Shown: positions 8,526 to 17,696 of the stretch, one piece after another
Layout: every line of letters begins with the position of its first letter
How positions within the stretch are numbered: position 1 is the stretch's first letter
Source: Nanobdellota archaeon
GTDB lineage: Archaea > Nanobdellota > Nanobdellia > Tiddalikarchaeales > Tiddalikarchaeaceae
Direction of reading: 5' to 3'
Length of the DNA: 64,000 nucleotides
Assembly (NCBI GenBank): GCA_016931175.1
Contig: JAFGFH010000026.1
Span: 1-64,000, forward strand
Notes under the pieces: generated by a model
Seen by the model: only the letters and a program-made list of their open reading frames with translations
Database searches by the model: none
What the model was told of the DNA's origin: nothing
Made by a program: the position numbers and the translations under genes

Positions 8526-11107
8526 AGAGAGTATACTTTTTTTTAATGATTGCAGTATTAATCCTGGGCTGCACTGCCCAGGAAGAGCCTGAAACTCAAA
8601 GCCAGACCTCTCTGCAAAGGGAGTCTAGGTGCGCGAGCAACGAGGACTTGTGTATTATAGGAACTCCTGGACTTCTTAACAGGGACGGTGTTTACAGCAG
8701 CAGCGACACCTTCTTCAGTTTAGTGTTAAGGAATAACTTGCAGGGCCAGGAGGCGAAGAACGTTGAGATTCAGTTAAAGAACGTTGGCCCTTTCAAGATA
8801 GTTGAAGGATTCACTGCAATAATAGAGAACGATAGTTGCAGGTTAGAAGTGGGAGTGTGGGGGCCCCACATTGAGAGGGATATTACTAACAGTCCTAATC
8901 CTCAATTCGTTGACGACTTAGGACTTCCTTTTGCCAAACACAAGCTTAACGTTATGTACCCCAACGAGGAGGTTGAGTTTACTTGGAGGCTTAGAGCGCC
9001 CTCATTCCAGGAAATCGCAGACGTTGCATACGAGCACAGCTTTGACTACGTTGTAAGTTATGATTACAGTTCAGGAATACTCCAAACAGTTTATGCAATA
9101 AGTGAGAGCGAGTACCAGAGGCAGTTAAGCATTACTGGAAACGAGCCTTCAACTACTGGAACAATAACGGGAAGCGTTGGAGCATTATCAATTGCGAGCA
9201 ATGTTCAGGAGCCTGTAAGGGTTCAAAACATTGGAAGCCAGTTCTCACTGCTTTACCAGATTCAGAACCAGAGAACAGGAACACCAACCAATCCTGCAAT
9301 GTTCTTGCTGCAATACCCTGAAGGTTTAAGATTCGTTGGAGACTTTGTTGGAACCACTTCTCTTGAAGAATTCGGCTACATTGACTTGATGAGTGCTGTA
9401 AGGTATTATAACGGTTCTGATGCTGGTTTTGAGGGAGGAATCTGCATACCAGTGGATTACGACGAGGACAGTGAAATAATTCCAAAAACTCATTATGATG
9501 GAGAGGGTTATACTATCTTTGGAAACCAGTTAGCAAATAATACCTGCTCACTAACATTTAAGTCAGTAACTCTTTCAAATCTGCTGGCTTACATTAGAGA
9601 GGAGTTTCCTGATTTAATCTTTGACGAGCAGCAGCCGAGGCTGGTTATTAAATTCTTGTACCCTAATGACTTAAAGGATGAAGTTAATTACTTATACTTC
9701 CCAATGGAAGTCAGGGAAACTATTAACATATCAAAGTATTACACGTTCAGGCTAAAGACTAAGTACAGGTACAGCTTCTCAGGAGAGGATGACATACTAA
9801 TCGTGCCTAATATTGCAAGCTTTGAATCAGAAACAGAGACTGGTGTTGGATTCTTTTGGGGAGACATGACTCCTAACCTCCAGTTCTTGGCGGACACTGA
9901 AAGGGCTGAAACTCCTGACAGGTACTTTTACGACTCAGGCTCTAATAGTTTAACAATAGACTTGAACACTCCAAGGGAGGATATTGAATTAATATCAAAG
10001 GTTAAAAGATTAGCTAATTACAACTTTTTGCATGTTATAAGCTTGAACAGCAACGAGGAGCCTAGGAGAATAAACTGCGAACAAGACAGTGACTGCGATT
10101 TGTTCTACTGCAACCCCTCTGATAATCTTTGCTACTTTGATGATGCTTACATCCGCGTAATAGAAGTTCCTAACGTTTACAGCATGGATGTAGGCTACTA
10201 TACAGGGGATTCAAGGATTAACAAGATACTGAGCACTGACGCTGATTATTACAAGATTGACGTGCGCCCGTTAGTTTTCTTTAACGAGTACCCATACCCT
10301 GGAGGGGATGAAGAAGTTGGAGCTCAAAGGGAATCAGTATCAGAGCACGAGTTAAGCTTCACAGTTTCAACCCTTGAAGACTTAGCAGAAAATATTGACG
10401 CTTTTGTTAAGAATAAGGCTTTCTTCGAGGTCAGGAACGCTGAAGGCATCATATTATCTGACAGCGACAAGATAGGATTCACGCTTGACACGGGAAGCTA
10501 CGAGAGGCAGAGGACTACAATACCTGATAACTTGAAAATAATAAATTACTACGACAACGAGACTTACTTTGAAAAGCTTCTGTCTAACGGCAACTCGATA
10601 ATTGGAGCTTACACTTCACAAACGAGCCTTCAAAGCAGCCAGTTACTGTTCTACTTCTTCAATAATGATGGTGTTAACCACTTCCTTGACTATAATATCA
10701 GCATGTTGAATGCTACAATAGAAGTGGGCAAAGTCAGAGTGACTCCGTTAAACATTGTAAGAAAGTACACTAACGCTTTCAGCGAGTCTTACTCAGCAGA
10801 GGATTACCCTTACACTAAGAACGCTCCAGCAGGTATGTACTTGTTAAAATCAAGAGATTTCGATTACGGCAGTGATTACTTAAACTGCGGAATTAATGGG
10901 GATAATATCAAGCCCGTTATTGTGATAAGCTACCGCGATGAGGTAAGGACAATTCCTTTCTTTGACGAGGTTGAATCTTACGAGGACGGCAGGATAATAA
11001 TAGGAGACTACGTTGATTGCGCGTCAATGAATTTAGTTTATGGTATAGGTTGCGACAAGGTTACATTCGTTAGGGGAGTGGTTAACTTATGCGCTGCGAA
11101 GGGGTGA
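8522..11107 (+). CDS. Large surface lipoprotein
   Basis: 861 residues with a lipoprotein signal: MKRVYFFLMIAVLILGC, the Cys in a clear lipobox (LILGC). The mature protein is beta-rich, with CARDB/NEW3-like phrases such as VLRNNLQGQEAKNVEIQLKN and VEFTWRLRAPS, i.e. repeated Ig-like domains. Around residues 520-540 sits a small Cys module with the spacing C-x5-C-x4-C-x6-C (CEQDSDCDLFYC). It starts 4 bases inside the previous gene. Probable role: part of an envelope-anchored external complex. Not matched to a named family. Confidence 0.78.
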   Translation: MKRVYFFLMIAVLILGCTAQEEPETQSQTSLQRESRCASNEDLCIIGTPGLLNRDGVYSSSDTFFSLVLRNNLQGQEAKNVEIQLKNVGPFKIVEGFTAIIENDSCRLEVGVWGPHIERDITNSPNPQFVDDLGLPFAKHKLNVMYPNEEVEFTWRLRAPSFQEIADVAYEHSFDYVVSYDYSSGILQTVYAISESEYQRQLSITGNEPSTTGTITGSVGALSIASNVQEPVRVQNIGSQFSLLYQIQNQRTGTPTNPAMFLLQYPEGLRFVGDFVGTTSLEEFGYIDLMSAVRYYNGSDAGFEGGICIPVDYDEDSEIIPKTHYDGEGYTIFGNQLANNTCSLTFKSVTLSNLLAYIREEFPDLIFDEQQPRLVIKFLYPNDLKDEVNYLYFPMEVRETINISKYYTFRLKTKYRYSFSGEDDILIVPNIASFESETETGVGFFWGDMTPNLQFLADTERAETPDRYFYDSGSNSLTIDLNTPREDIELISKVKRLANYNFLHVISLNSNEEPRRINCEQDSDCDLFYCNPSDNLCYFDDAYIRVIEVPNVYSMDVGYYTGDSRINKILSTDADYYKIDVRPLVFFNEYPYPGGDEEVGAQRESVSEHELSFTVSTLEDLAENIDAFVKNKAFFEVRNAEGIILSDSDKIGFTLDTGSYERQRTTIPDNLKIINYYDNETYFEKLLSNGNSIIGAYTSQTSLQSSQLLFYFFNNDGVNHFLDYNISMLNATIEVGKVRVTPLNIVRKYTNAFSESYSAEDYPYTKNAPAGMYLLKSRDFDYGSDYLNCGINGDNIKPVIVISYRDEVRTIPFFDEVESYEDGRIIIGDYVDCASMNLVYGIGCDKVTFVRGVVNLCAAKG

Positions 11108-11134
11108 ATAAAAGATTTGGAGAGTGATTTTAGT

Positions 11135-12040
11135 ATGAGAAAAACATTGCATTTAATAGCGTTAATAGTCTTGCTTGCAGGGTGCACAGGAGGAGGGCAG
11201 GAGGTTGACACTACTCCTGCGGGAGGCACTCTGACAATGAACGTTGCAATCGATGATAATCTCATAGAACAGGGCGGTTCAACAAGCATTGATTTAAGCA
11301 TAACTAACATGTTCTCTAATGATATTGAGAATATTGATATTATCATGGAGCCAAGGACAACAGGCATATCCTACGTTGTTACAGGACCTGACAGTGTTGA
11401 AGATGGAGTTACTGAGGAGTGGACTATAGAGTTGTCAACCTCTGCAGGTTTAAACCCAAGGACTTACAACTTGTACCCAGTAATCTGCTTTGATTACACC
11501 CAAGAACACATAGGTTATTTCAGGGCATCAAGAGGCACGCCTTCAGACGGCGTGGATTACACACTATCAGACACTGGACCTTTAGACATAAGCTTTTCAG
11601 GACTGAGCTCTTTAAACTCTAATGAAGAGCAGAAAATGGATGTTTTAGTCTCCTTTGATTTGGGAAATAAGATATCAGGAGGTTCAAGCATTTACGAGGA
11701 TGAGAACGAGCTGAGCTTCGTATCAGGACAGTTCAAGCTTGACACTGTAGAACAGTCCTTAATCCTTAAAACTAACGAGGGAGGGGCTAATAATTACTTG
11801 AACACTGGCAGCGACAACAACTGCGTTGTCCAGACAGGAGGGGATTACATGGGCTACGCGGTGTGCTACTTCACTCCATCAGCAGGCTACGACGCGAGCA
11901 AAGACTTCGACTTTGACATAATCGTTAACAGGGACTTGATGAGCGAGATAGAGTCAAGCTTCTCAACAGAAGTAACTTACAGGTACTGCTTCAGGAGCAC
12001 TTCAACAGTTACCAGCATAACAGTGGAGGAGACTAATTAA
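11135..12040 (+). CDS. Surface lipoprotein with Ig-like domain
   Basis: I take the ATG at 11135 because it puts a clean lipoprotein signal at the N-terminus: MRKTLHLIALIVLLAGC with lipobox LLAGC; a TTG 18 bases upstream would only add a polar head. About 301 residues. The mature part begins with a Gly/Thr linker and a NEW3/CARDB-like domain (GGSTSIDLSITNMFSNDIEN, VTEEWTIELSTSAGLNP). Followed after one base by another lipoprotein gene. No enzyme motif seen. Confidence 0.75.
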   Translation: MRKTLHLIALIVLLAGCTGGGQEVDTTPAGGTLTMNVAIDDNLIEQGGSTSIDLSITNMFSNDIENIDIIMEPRTTGISYVVTGPDSVEDGVTEEWTIELSTSAGLNPRTYNLYPVICFDYTQEHIGYFRASRGTPSDGVDYTLSDTGPLDISFSGLSSLNSNEEQKMDVLVSFDLGNKISGGSSIYEDENELSFVSGQFKLDTVEQSLILKTNEGGANNYLNTGSDNNCVVQTGGDYMGYAVCYFTPSAGYDASKDFDFDIIVNRDLMSEIESSFSTEVTYRYCFRSTSTVTSITVEETN

Positions 12041-12041
12041 A

Positions 12042-13115
12042 ATGAAAAGAGTAGTATTCACCCTCCTGCTTGTATTAACTGTTGCAGGCTGCACCCAGCA
12101 GATTAACCAGTACAGCACCAGGGGAGTTTACCAGTCAGTTCAGACTGACTACGACCTTGACGTGTTAGTAACAGACGAGCTGCAGATAAGAAGAACCAGC
12201 CTATTCAGTGAGGAAATGACAAGGTTAACACTAAATCTTATCAACCTGGCAAATGTTGACTTCTCAAACGTTAAAGCAGTATTGATAAACGCTGATGACT
12301 TAAGTCCTCAAGCAACCTTTGATTACGCTCCTTTAATTGAATCAAATCATAGTGAAAGGTTCGAGTGGGACTTAACAGCGCCAGTACTAGGATTAGGAGA
12401 ATTATTAGTGCTTGACAACATACTCGTGCGCGTCTATTACGACGCTTACGCTGAAACGAGCAAGGCGATAATCTTGAAAGAAACTGGAGACAGGGCTTAC
12501 AGGGAAACTTACTCAGAGTCAACACAGGGCCCGGTAGCGATATACTTTGACACTAGTTACGAGACACTAACAACAGTTGAGAACAGAGTCAAGGACTTCA
12601 CAGTTAACCTGATATACTTCAATAATTACAGCGGAGTAGTTGATTATTATGATAATACTAACATTGATGATAATTACATGAAGATTTTAATAATAGGAAT
12701 AGACAAGACTCTAACGTTCTATAATTACCTGGATGAGGACAACCCGTGGACTAAGGTGGAAGAGACGTTTAGTGATGAACAATTAGAGGATTTAGGTTTA
12801 AAACGCGACGACTTAATCTTAACAGATTATTACTATCTGGAATACCAGACTCTTGAATCAAGAGGTTTTGACTTGTGCAATATTGAAACACTGCAGTTAA
12901 GCACTGAAGAGTACGAGGATTTGCAGAACACGCTAACAGAACAGCGCAGAGTCTTATGGATGACTAGCGGTTACACCAAAGTTAACGTTTTAAGACTTGG
13001 AGCGCCGACAGTGGAATCAGACACTGAAGTATTGCTCACAGCCAGGGTTGAATACTCTTACTCGCAGGATTACGGCGGAGAAGGCTTCGGAGCAGTAGTT
13101 TACGGACTAGGTTAA
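12042..13115 (+). CDS. Surface lipoprotein, last gene of the operon
   Basis: 357 residues with lipoprotein signal MKRVVFTLLLVLTVAGC (lipobox TVAGC). The first domain again resembles the Ig-like domains of the upstream proteins (MTRLTLNLINLANVDFSN, RFEWDLTAPVLGLGE). The middle is acidic and rich in Tyr and Asn. One base separates it from the preceding gene. The 3' end overlaps the convergent PAC2 gene by 4 bases. Function not recognised. Confidence 0.75.
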   Translation: MKRVVFTLLLVLTVAGCTQQINQYSTRGVYQSVQTDYDLDVLVTDELQIRRTSLFSEEMTRLTLNLINLANVDFSNVKAVLINADDLSPQATFDYAPLIESNHSERFEWDLTAPVLGLGELLVLDNILVRVYYDAYAETSKAIILKETGDRAYRETYSESTQGPVAIYFDTSYETLTTVENRVKDFTVNLIYFNNYSGVVDYYDNTNIDDNYMKILIIGIDKTLTFYNYLDEDNPWTKVEETFSDEQLEDLGLKRDDLILTDYYYLEYQTLESRGFDLCNIETLQLSTEEYEDLQNTLTEQRRVLWMTSGYTKVNVLRLGAPTVESDTEVLLTARVEYSYSQDYGGEGFGAVVYGLG

Positions 13116-13873
13116 CCAATATACCTGCTCTTGTTGAACTCAGCTCTCTCTAATTGTTCCTTGTTTTGTTCAACCTTTTTAATTTCTTTGTTAATTCTTC
13201 TAATCTCCTTATTCAAGTCGCTTAAATCTACCTTGAATTTTAAATACTCACTTAAGAAACTAATAGCTTTCTTGCTCTCCTTGATGCCGAAATAGTTGGG
13301 ATGAGCCCAAGTGCTTACTAGTAAACAAAATCCTGGAATTTTTTTCTCAGCGCACTTGTCCAGCAATAATCCTGCACTGCCTATGATTAAACCCACGCTC
13401 TTGTTGCCGTCAAAGATTAAACCCATTTTTTCCAAACCCTTCTTCAACTTCTGGTCAGTTACTGCACCATGAAGTGTTATCTTGTCAGGTAATTCCTTGT
13501 AAGCAATGCCCGCAATAGTAATAACCTGCTTAATCTTGTTCTTCTTAACAAAATCTGCCAGGTAATTATTCGTCTTAAAACTGTAATACTCGCTTGTTGG
13601 AGGATAATTGTTCTTAACAAAGACTATCTTCTTATTCCCAACCTTTTTGAAGTAAACCGCGTAATGAGGAGGTTCAATGCTTGAATCCTCTTTTATTAAT
13701 ACAATATTAGGCAAATAGTCAGAGTATATCTTGCATATTAGTTCCGCGTTTAACTTATTAATCAAGTAATCAACAGTTATATGAGAAATGCTGCCGACTC
13801 CAGGAACTCCCTTAACCAGTACTGCATCATTAATGTCCTGCTTCTTAACAATTTTTATACTAAACTCTTTCAT
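13112..13873 (-). CDS. PAC2-family protein (proteasome-assembly-chaperone-like)
   Basis: 253 residues of the archaeal PAC2 family (COG2047-like): AVLVKGVPGVGSISHITVDYL at the N-terminus, the core IKQVITIAGIAYKELP, and VGLIIGSAGLLLDKCAEKKI ahead of ISFLSEYLKF. The C-terminus is a charged coiled coil (LNKEIRRINKEIKKVEQNKE). Archaeal PAC2 proteins are related to eukaryotic proteasome assembly chaperones; some bind proteasomes. The start overlaps the nop10 stop by 4 bases (ATGA). It ends the aIF2-alpha/nop10 operon, the usual archaeal place for this gene. Confidence 0.88.
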   Translation of the reverse strand: MKEFSIKIVKKQDINDAVLVKGVPGVGSISHITVDYLINKLNAELICKIYSDYLPNIVLIKEDSSIEPPHYAVYFKKVGNKKIVFVKNNYPPTSEYYSFKTNNYLADFVKKNKIKQVITIAGIAYKELPDKITLHGAVTDQKLKKGLEKMGLIFDGNKSVGLIIGSAGLLLDKCAEKKIPGFCLLVSTWAHPNYFGIKESKKAISFLSEYLKFKVDLSDLNKEIRRINKEIKKVEQNKEQLERAEFNKSRYIG

Positions 13874-14019
13874 AAAAATCCCTTAACCTTTAACCTCTCT
13901 TTTGCATAATTCTTGTTCGGGTTGAACCGGGCAGGTTTCCTATTCACAGTCTTATTCCTGCACTTACTGCACACTTCTTTCAAAGTATACTCTTCGCACT
14001 TCTCACAATAATGTATCAT
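13870..14019 (-). CDS. nop10: Ribosome biogenesis protein Nop10
   Basis: 49 residues: MIHYCEKCEEYTLKEVCSKC, then a basic NRKPARFNPNKNYAKERL and a short C-terminus. Four Cys in two CxxC pairs make the zinc site; the PARF-P-K-Y region is the conserved Nop10 signature that contacts Cbf5. Nop10 is a core protein of H/ACA guide RNPs that make pseudouridine in rRNA. Joined to both neighbours by ATGA overlaps. Confidence 0.93.
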   Translation of the reverse strand: MIHYCEKCEEYTLKEVCSKCRNKTVNRKPARFNPNKNYAKERLKVKGFL

Positions 14020-14798
14020 TCTATCAGGTTCACGTTAAAATCTTTGCTTAAATCCTTCATAACCTTTAACAATTTTTCAAGGAAATTATTAGCTTCCTTA
14101 TAATTCTTGCTGTTAACACTTGCAAGATACTCAGGAGAATTAATATAAATAATGCTGAAATCATTATCCTCTTCCTTAACTGATTTCTTAACCTCTTTAA
14201 TAAAATCCTTCAAGTCTTTCAAACCATTACTGCCTTCAGCGTAGAACTTAACAGGTTTCTTAACAGTGACCCTGCTCTTCTGAACCATTGATTCAAAAGC
14301 TTTCTTAATATCTTCTTTAACGTTCTGAGCTAATTCTAAATCATTAATGACGGATTCGTCCTCTTTGAAATTCTCGTAAAAATCAAACAAAGAACCGTAG
14401 TCTTCTAATATGGTATAACCTGTCTTTTCATAAAAATCCTTAAGTGTTAACTTGTTCTTCTGGCAAGCATATTCAATGAGTTTCTCTATCCTGTTCTCAT
14501 TCTTAATCTCATCCTTCTTATTCTTCTCCTGCCCGCTGGTAACCCTCTTCTTGCTTAAATCAATATAACCTTTTTCCTCATTAATCTTCTCAACCTTGCA
14601 GACTATTAACTTGCCGACGCTGACAACATCGTTTATGTTCTTAGTCCACCTGCTGCTAATCTCGCTAATATGAATCATACCTTCCTTATTATCATACTCT
14701 ATTAAGTCAGCGAATACGCTGTGAGGAAGTATTTTCTTAACCTTGCAAAGAATTATGTCCCCTTCTTTCGGGAATCCTGTTTTTTTGTAGAAAACCAT
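14016..14798 (-). CDS. Translation initiation factor aIF2 alpha subunit
   Basis: 260 residues. The first 80 form an S1 domain: GDIILCKVKKILPHSVFADL, EGMIHISEISSRW, then KVEKINEEKGYIDLSKKRV. A helical domain follows, then the alpha-beta C-terminal domain (RVTVKKPVKFYAEGSNGLKD). aIF2-alpha is part of the trimer bringing initiator tRNA to the ribosome. It lies downstream of S27e with a 4-base spacer and overlaps nop10 by ATGA, as in many archaea. Confidence 0.93.
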   Translation of the reverse strand: MVFYKKTGFPKEGDIILCKVKKILPHSVFADLIEYDNKEGMIHISEISSRWTKNINDVVSVGKLIVCKVEKINEEKGYIDLSKKRVTSGQEKNKKDEIKNENRIEKLIEYACQKNKLTLKDFYEKTGYTILEDYGSLFDFYENFKEDESVINDLELAQNVKEDIKKAFESMVQKSRVTVKKPVKFYAEGSNGLKDLKDFIKEVKKSVKEEDNDFSIIYINSPEYLASVNSKNYKEANNFLEKLLKVMKDLSKDFNVNLIE

Positions 14799-14802
14799 TG
14801 GC

Positions 14803-14970
14803 TTACTCCAATACTTTCATGGACTTGGCATCAACTCGGACCTTACCGCCTGTTGACTTAGCTAAAGGAGTATTGCACACTAAACAGTTAACATCCTTGT
14901 TTGCTTTTTCGAAGATTATCTGTTCATTCTTGCACTTTTCACATTTTATTTTTAAAAACTTTGAAACCAT
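14803..14970 (-). CDS. Ribosomal protein S27e
   Basis: 55 residues: MVSKFLKIKCEKCKNEQIIF, then CLVCNTPLAKSTGGKVRVDA. Two CxxC pairs form the zinc site and the end GGK-V matches S27e. Small-subunit protein. It sits 7 bases after L44e and 4 bases before aIF2-alpha. Confidence 0.93.
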   Translation of the reverse strand: MVSKFLKIKCEKCKNEQIIFEKANKDVNCLVCNTPLAKSTGGKVRVDAKSMKVLE

Positions 14971-14977
14971 AGTGTTA

Positions 14978-15289
14978 TCATACTCCTATTTTAACAATCT
15001 CGAATTTTTTAGCCCTGAAAGTATTCTTTAAAGCATTCTTTTTCTTGCAAATACTGCACTCGAAGCGGATATCAATCTTTTTGCTGGTCTTCTTCTTATG
15101 CTTGGAACTCTTCTCAAGCTGAGGTTTTGGGAATCCACCATAACCTTCTATGCCTCCACGCCTGTGGTGCCTTCTCTCACCTATAGTCATAGCACCCCTC
15201 TTTCTTCCAGTCTTGTTCTGAGTAACGTTTTGTAAGGTATGCTTCTTGCAGCTAGGACAATACCTTTTAACGCTTTTTGGCATTTTCAT
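14978..15289 (-). CDS. Ribosomal protein L44e
   Basis: 103 residues: MKMPKSVKRYCPSCKKHTLQ, a basic loop GERRHHRRGGIEGYGGFPKP, then the second zinc pair FECSICKKKNALKNT. L44e lies near the E site of the large subunit. I keep the ATG at 15289 because it overlaps the gins51 stop as ATGA, the coupling used throughout this operon; the ATG at 15283 is the alternative. Confidence 0.93.
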   Translation of the reverse strand: MKMPKSVKRYCPSCKKHTLQNVTQNKTGRKRGAMTIGERRHHRRGGIEGYGGFPKPQLEKSSKHKKKTSKKIDIRFECSICKKKNALKNTFRAKKFEIVKIGV

Positions 15290-15960
15290 TTCTTTGTTAC
15301 CTCGATTGCTTTCTTCTGATTGATTAATAATGTTCCCAGTTTCTTAGGCACGAAAACAGTATCTTCGACCCTGAAAGGGCCCATTTTTGTGTCATCCTCC
15401 CATTGGAAAGAAGGAACATCACTTGTAATCCGAATGAGTATTTTATCACTACCCAATTCTTTATTTAAAAAAGTTTCTTCTCTTTTTAAAACTTTGTGCT
15501 CCCCTGCTTCGTTTTCATTATCAGCAGAGCATACGGCATCAAAGACTGGTTTGTTATTCTTCAACACTGCAATAATACAGTTCTCATTATAATTATTGAA
15601 CAATTCCACTAATTGAGTGAATAATCTCTTCTCAAAGTAAAGCATGTTAGTCGTGTCCTTAATCTTAATATCATTCTTGGAGGTGTGAAAAGCCTTGTCA
15701 ATAATCTTCTTCTCCCTTATCTCGAAGATGTTTGCAATGCTCCTAATCGCGTTCTTCAACTCGTACTCAATCCTTGAATAAACGTCCTGACTGAATAAGT
15801 TGCTGTCATCCTTGTTCTTCTCCAGCATAGTCTTTTTCTCCTTCAAGTATATTTGTATTAGTTCAACAGCGTTGTCAGGCAGTTTAACCAGTATCGGCTT
15901 AGTCCTTTCCTCTCTCTGATACTCCCTAATCTTCGAATAAGTTATAATCTCACTGCTCAT
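15286..15960 (-). CDS. GINS complex subunit Gins51
   Basis: 224 residues. The helical A domain opens with IITYSKIREYQREERTKPIL and contains YSRIEYELKNAIRSIANIFE. The small B domain is at the C-terminus, KILIRITSDVPSFQWEDDTK, then MGPFRVEDTVFVPKKLGTLL, matching the Gins51/Sld5-Psf1 pattern (DVP-F, YGPF, D-V-LP). GINS links MCM helicase and polymerase in the archaeal replisome. First gene of the operon that continues with L44e, S27e, aIF2-alpha, nop10 and PAC2; this gene order is widely conserved in archaea. Confidence 0.85.
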   Translation of the reverse strand: MSSEIITYSKIREYQREERTKPILVKLPDNAVELIQIYLKEKKTMLEKNKDDSNLFSQDVYSRIEYELKNAIRSIANIFEIREKKIIDKAFHTSKNDIKIKDTTNMLYFEKRLFTQLVELFNNYNENCIIAVLKNNKPVFDAVCSADNENEAGEHKVLKREETFLNKELGSDKILIRITSDVPSFQWEDDTKMGPFRVEDTVFVPKKLGTLLINQKKAIEVTKK

Positions 15961-16052
15961 AATAATGCTTATAATAATTTCATTGTTTTTTAATCTTTTT
16001 TATATAGAACAATAACGTTTAAAAGCAGCAAAACTGAATAATACTACTTATT

Positions 16053-16126
16053 GGGCTTGTGGTCTAGCTTGGTCAGGATCCGAGGTTTGGGACCTTGTGG
16101 CCCCGGTTCAAATCCGGGCAGGCCCA
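16053..16126 (+). tRNA. tRNA-Pro(TGG)
   Basis: 74 bases folding as a full cloverleaf: acceptor GGGCTTG with CAGGCCC, anticodon stem CGAGG/CCTTG around loop TTTGGGA (anticodon TGG), T arm CCCGG-TTCAAAT-CCGGG. Discriminator A; CCA is not encoded. No intron. The D stem contains G-T pairs. Confidence 0.95.
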
Positions 16127-16185
16127 ATTATTCTATTTTTTTTAGCAAAGATTTTTTAAATAACAATTTTTTCCTTTTCAAAATA

Positions 16186-16917
16186 ATGAGTTTTGAAGAG
16201 ATTATGAAAGAGAATGGCTTAGATTTTGAAATAATTAAATCTGATTCTCTGAAAGCTTCAAAGTTTAACGTATATGACCGTGAGGGTTTAAAGGTTAGTT
16301 TCCTATTAAATAAGTACTATAAAAAACAAGAACGATTAACCATTGACGGTTTCAGAACTGAAAAAAGAGGCGCACTTACTAGTTTTGAGGTCTTTAAATC
16401 TTTTTACTCAACAATTATCAATAACAGTATTACTTGCATACTTTTCAGAGAATTCACAGGCAAGAACTTCCCTTTTAATTCAATAAAGTATAAGTATCTG
16501 GATAATGGTTTATTAAGGCAATTTTACAACTTCAAATACATGTCACTATTTTATATGAAACCTGACGCAGTAAGATTGTCAAAGAAGAAAGTAATAGGTT
16601 GTTTTTTTGGAAAAATAAATGGGATAGAACACTTAAAAGTATTTGACAAACAAGGATTCATAAGAAGTTATTTTTCAATACTGGACGACAGTTTCACCAG
16701 GTACGAGTTTGCCATAAAATTTGAAAAAGAAAGCTTCACTGGAAGATTTGATGAAGGCAGAGTAACTGGAAACTATTTCAGACAATCTTATTGCATAAAA
16801 GAATTTAACCCAAAGATTCCAATATCGTTAACTAATGCTGAAACAGACTCTTTTAATAATCTAAGTTTTGAAGAATTAGAGGAATTAGTAAGAACAGTAA
16901 CAAGATTAGAAGAATAA
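16186..16917 (+). CDS. Hypothetical protein (243 aa)
   Basis: The frame is open back into the tRNA gene, but the ATG at 16186 is the sensible start: 25-33 bases upstream is TTTTTTAAA, a TATA-like box. The product starts MSFEEIMKENGLDFEIIKSD, is basic and beta-rich (SFLLNKYYKKQERLTIDGFR, FAIKFEKESFTGRFDEGRV) and ends in a helix (FEELEELVRTVTRLEE). No signal or membrane segment. Family unknown. Confidence 0.65.
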   Translation: MSFEEIMKENGLDFEIIKSDSLKASKFNVYDREGLKVSFLLNKYYKKQERLTIDGFRTEKRGALTSFEVFKSFYSTIINNSITCILFREFTGKNFPFNSIKYKYLDNGLLRQFYNFKYMSLFYMKPDAVRLSKKKVIGCFFGKINGIEHLKVFDKQGFIRSYFSILDDSFTRYEFAIKFEKESFTGRFDEGRVTGNYFRQSYCIKEFNPKIPISLTNAETDSFNNLSFEELEELVRTVTRLEE

Positions 16918-16970
16918 AGGAAGCTTTACCTCTTTCCTTTTATAAACAAGAATCCAATATATGTCTAAGT

Positions 16971-17654
16971 ATGATAATCTTTTACACCCCCAACGTAGAA
17001 GAAGTAATACTGGCAAGCATAGTCAAGCACTTTAACCCTACCGCACTACTTCGAGAATACAAAGATAACAATGATATCATCAGCATAGCAACCATGCACG
17101 ATGATACTCATTTTATCAGAATTAAAGACTACAAGCTTGCAATACTCAACAAGTACGACTTTCCTGCCTGGATAAAGAATGATTCCAGGGTTAAATTCGT
17201 TGAATTAGTACTCGCCCATAGTAAGACGACCACTAATGAGGTCATAACTTACCTAGCTAAGTACTTATTCAACCCTGAACAATTATTCCACGGCTCTATT
17301 GATAAACTAGTGGAGTTCAAGAACCGCGCAGCGCAAGTCATTAATGAATTAAAAGTCTTTAAGAGAGCAGCGAAGCACTACAACAAGAAAGGAGTTAATT
17401 ATTACGAGATTAACCCCCACCATAAGATAACTCACTTAATGCTTAAGGAATTAATTGAAGAAAACCCTGAACCTGTAATTGTCTTGAACAAGGACGAAGC
17501 AGCAGCAGGCAATGCTGAACTCTTAGGTTTCAACAATAATATTGAGAACATGAACAGGTATGATGCCTTCAAGGTCAAGAAGACGGTGAGCATTAAACCT
17601 GCAGTGAAGAAGATTATTATACCAACCATTGCAAAGAGAATCTGCGAGTTTTAA
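16971..17654 (+). CDS. Hypothetical protein upstream of HerA
   Basis: 227 residues, not recognised. The start reads MIIFYTPNVEEVILASIVKH and the body mixes alpha and beta (YKLAILNKYDFPAWIKNDSR, PEPVIVLNKDEAAAGNAEL). It lies 42 bases before herA on the same strand. In many archaea NurA, Mre11 or Rad50 sit beside HerA; I see neither NurA nor phosphoesterase motifs here, so it may be a lineage-specific HerA partner. That role is inferred from position only. Confidence 0.65.
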   Translation: MIIFYTPNVEEVILASIVKHFNPTALLREYKDNNDIISIATMHDDTHFIRIKDYKLAILNKYDFPAWIKNDSRVKFVELVLAHSKTTTNEVITYLAKYLFNPEQLFHGSIDKLVEFKNRAAQVINELKVFKRAAKHYNKKGVNYYEINPHHKITHLMLKELIEENPEPVIVLNKDEAAAGNAELLGFNNNIENMNRYDAFKVKKTVSIKPAVKKIIIPTIAKRICEF

Positions 17655-17696
17655 TCAAAGAATTTAAATAAAACTCATTAATCCAATAATAGTATT

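Noticed and set aside
16051-16185. Open frame continuing upstream of 16186 through the tRNA-Pro gene
   Set aside because: It would translate the tRNA; a TATA-like box and ATG at 16186 give a better start.
16971-17654. NurA nuclease upstream of HerA
   Set aside because: Length and sequence lack the NurA acidic motifs; only the position suggests it.
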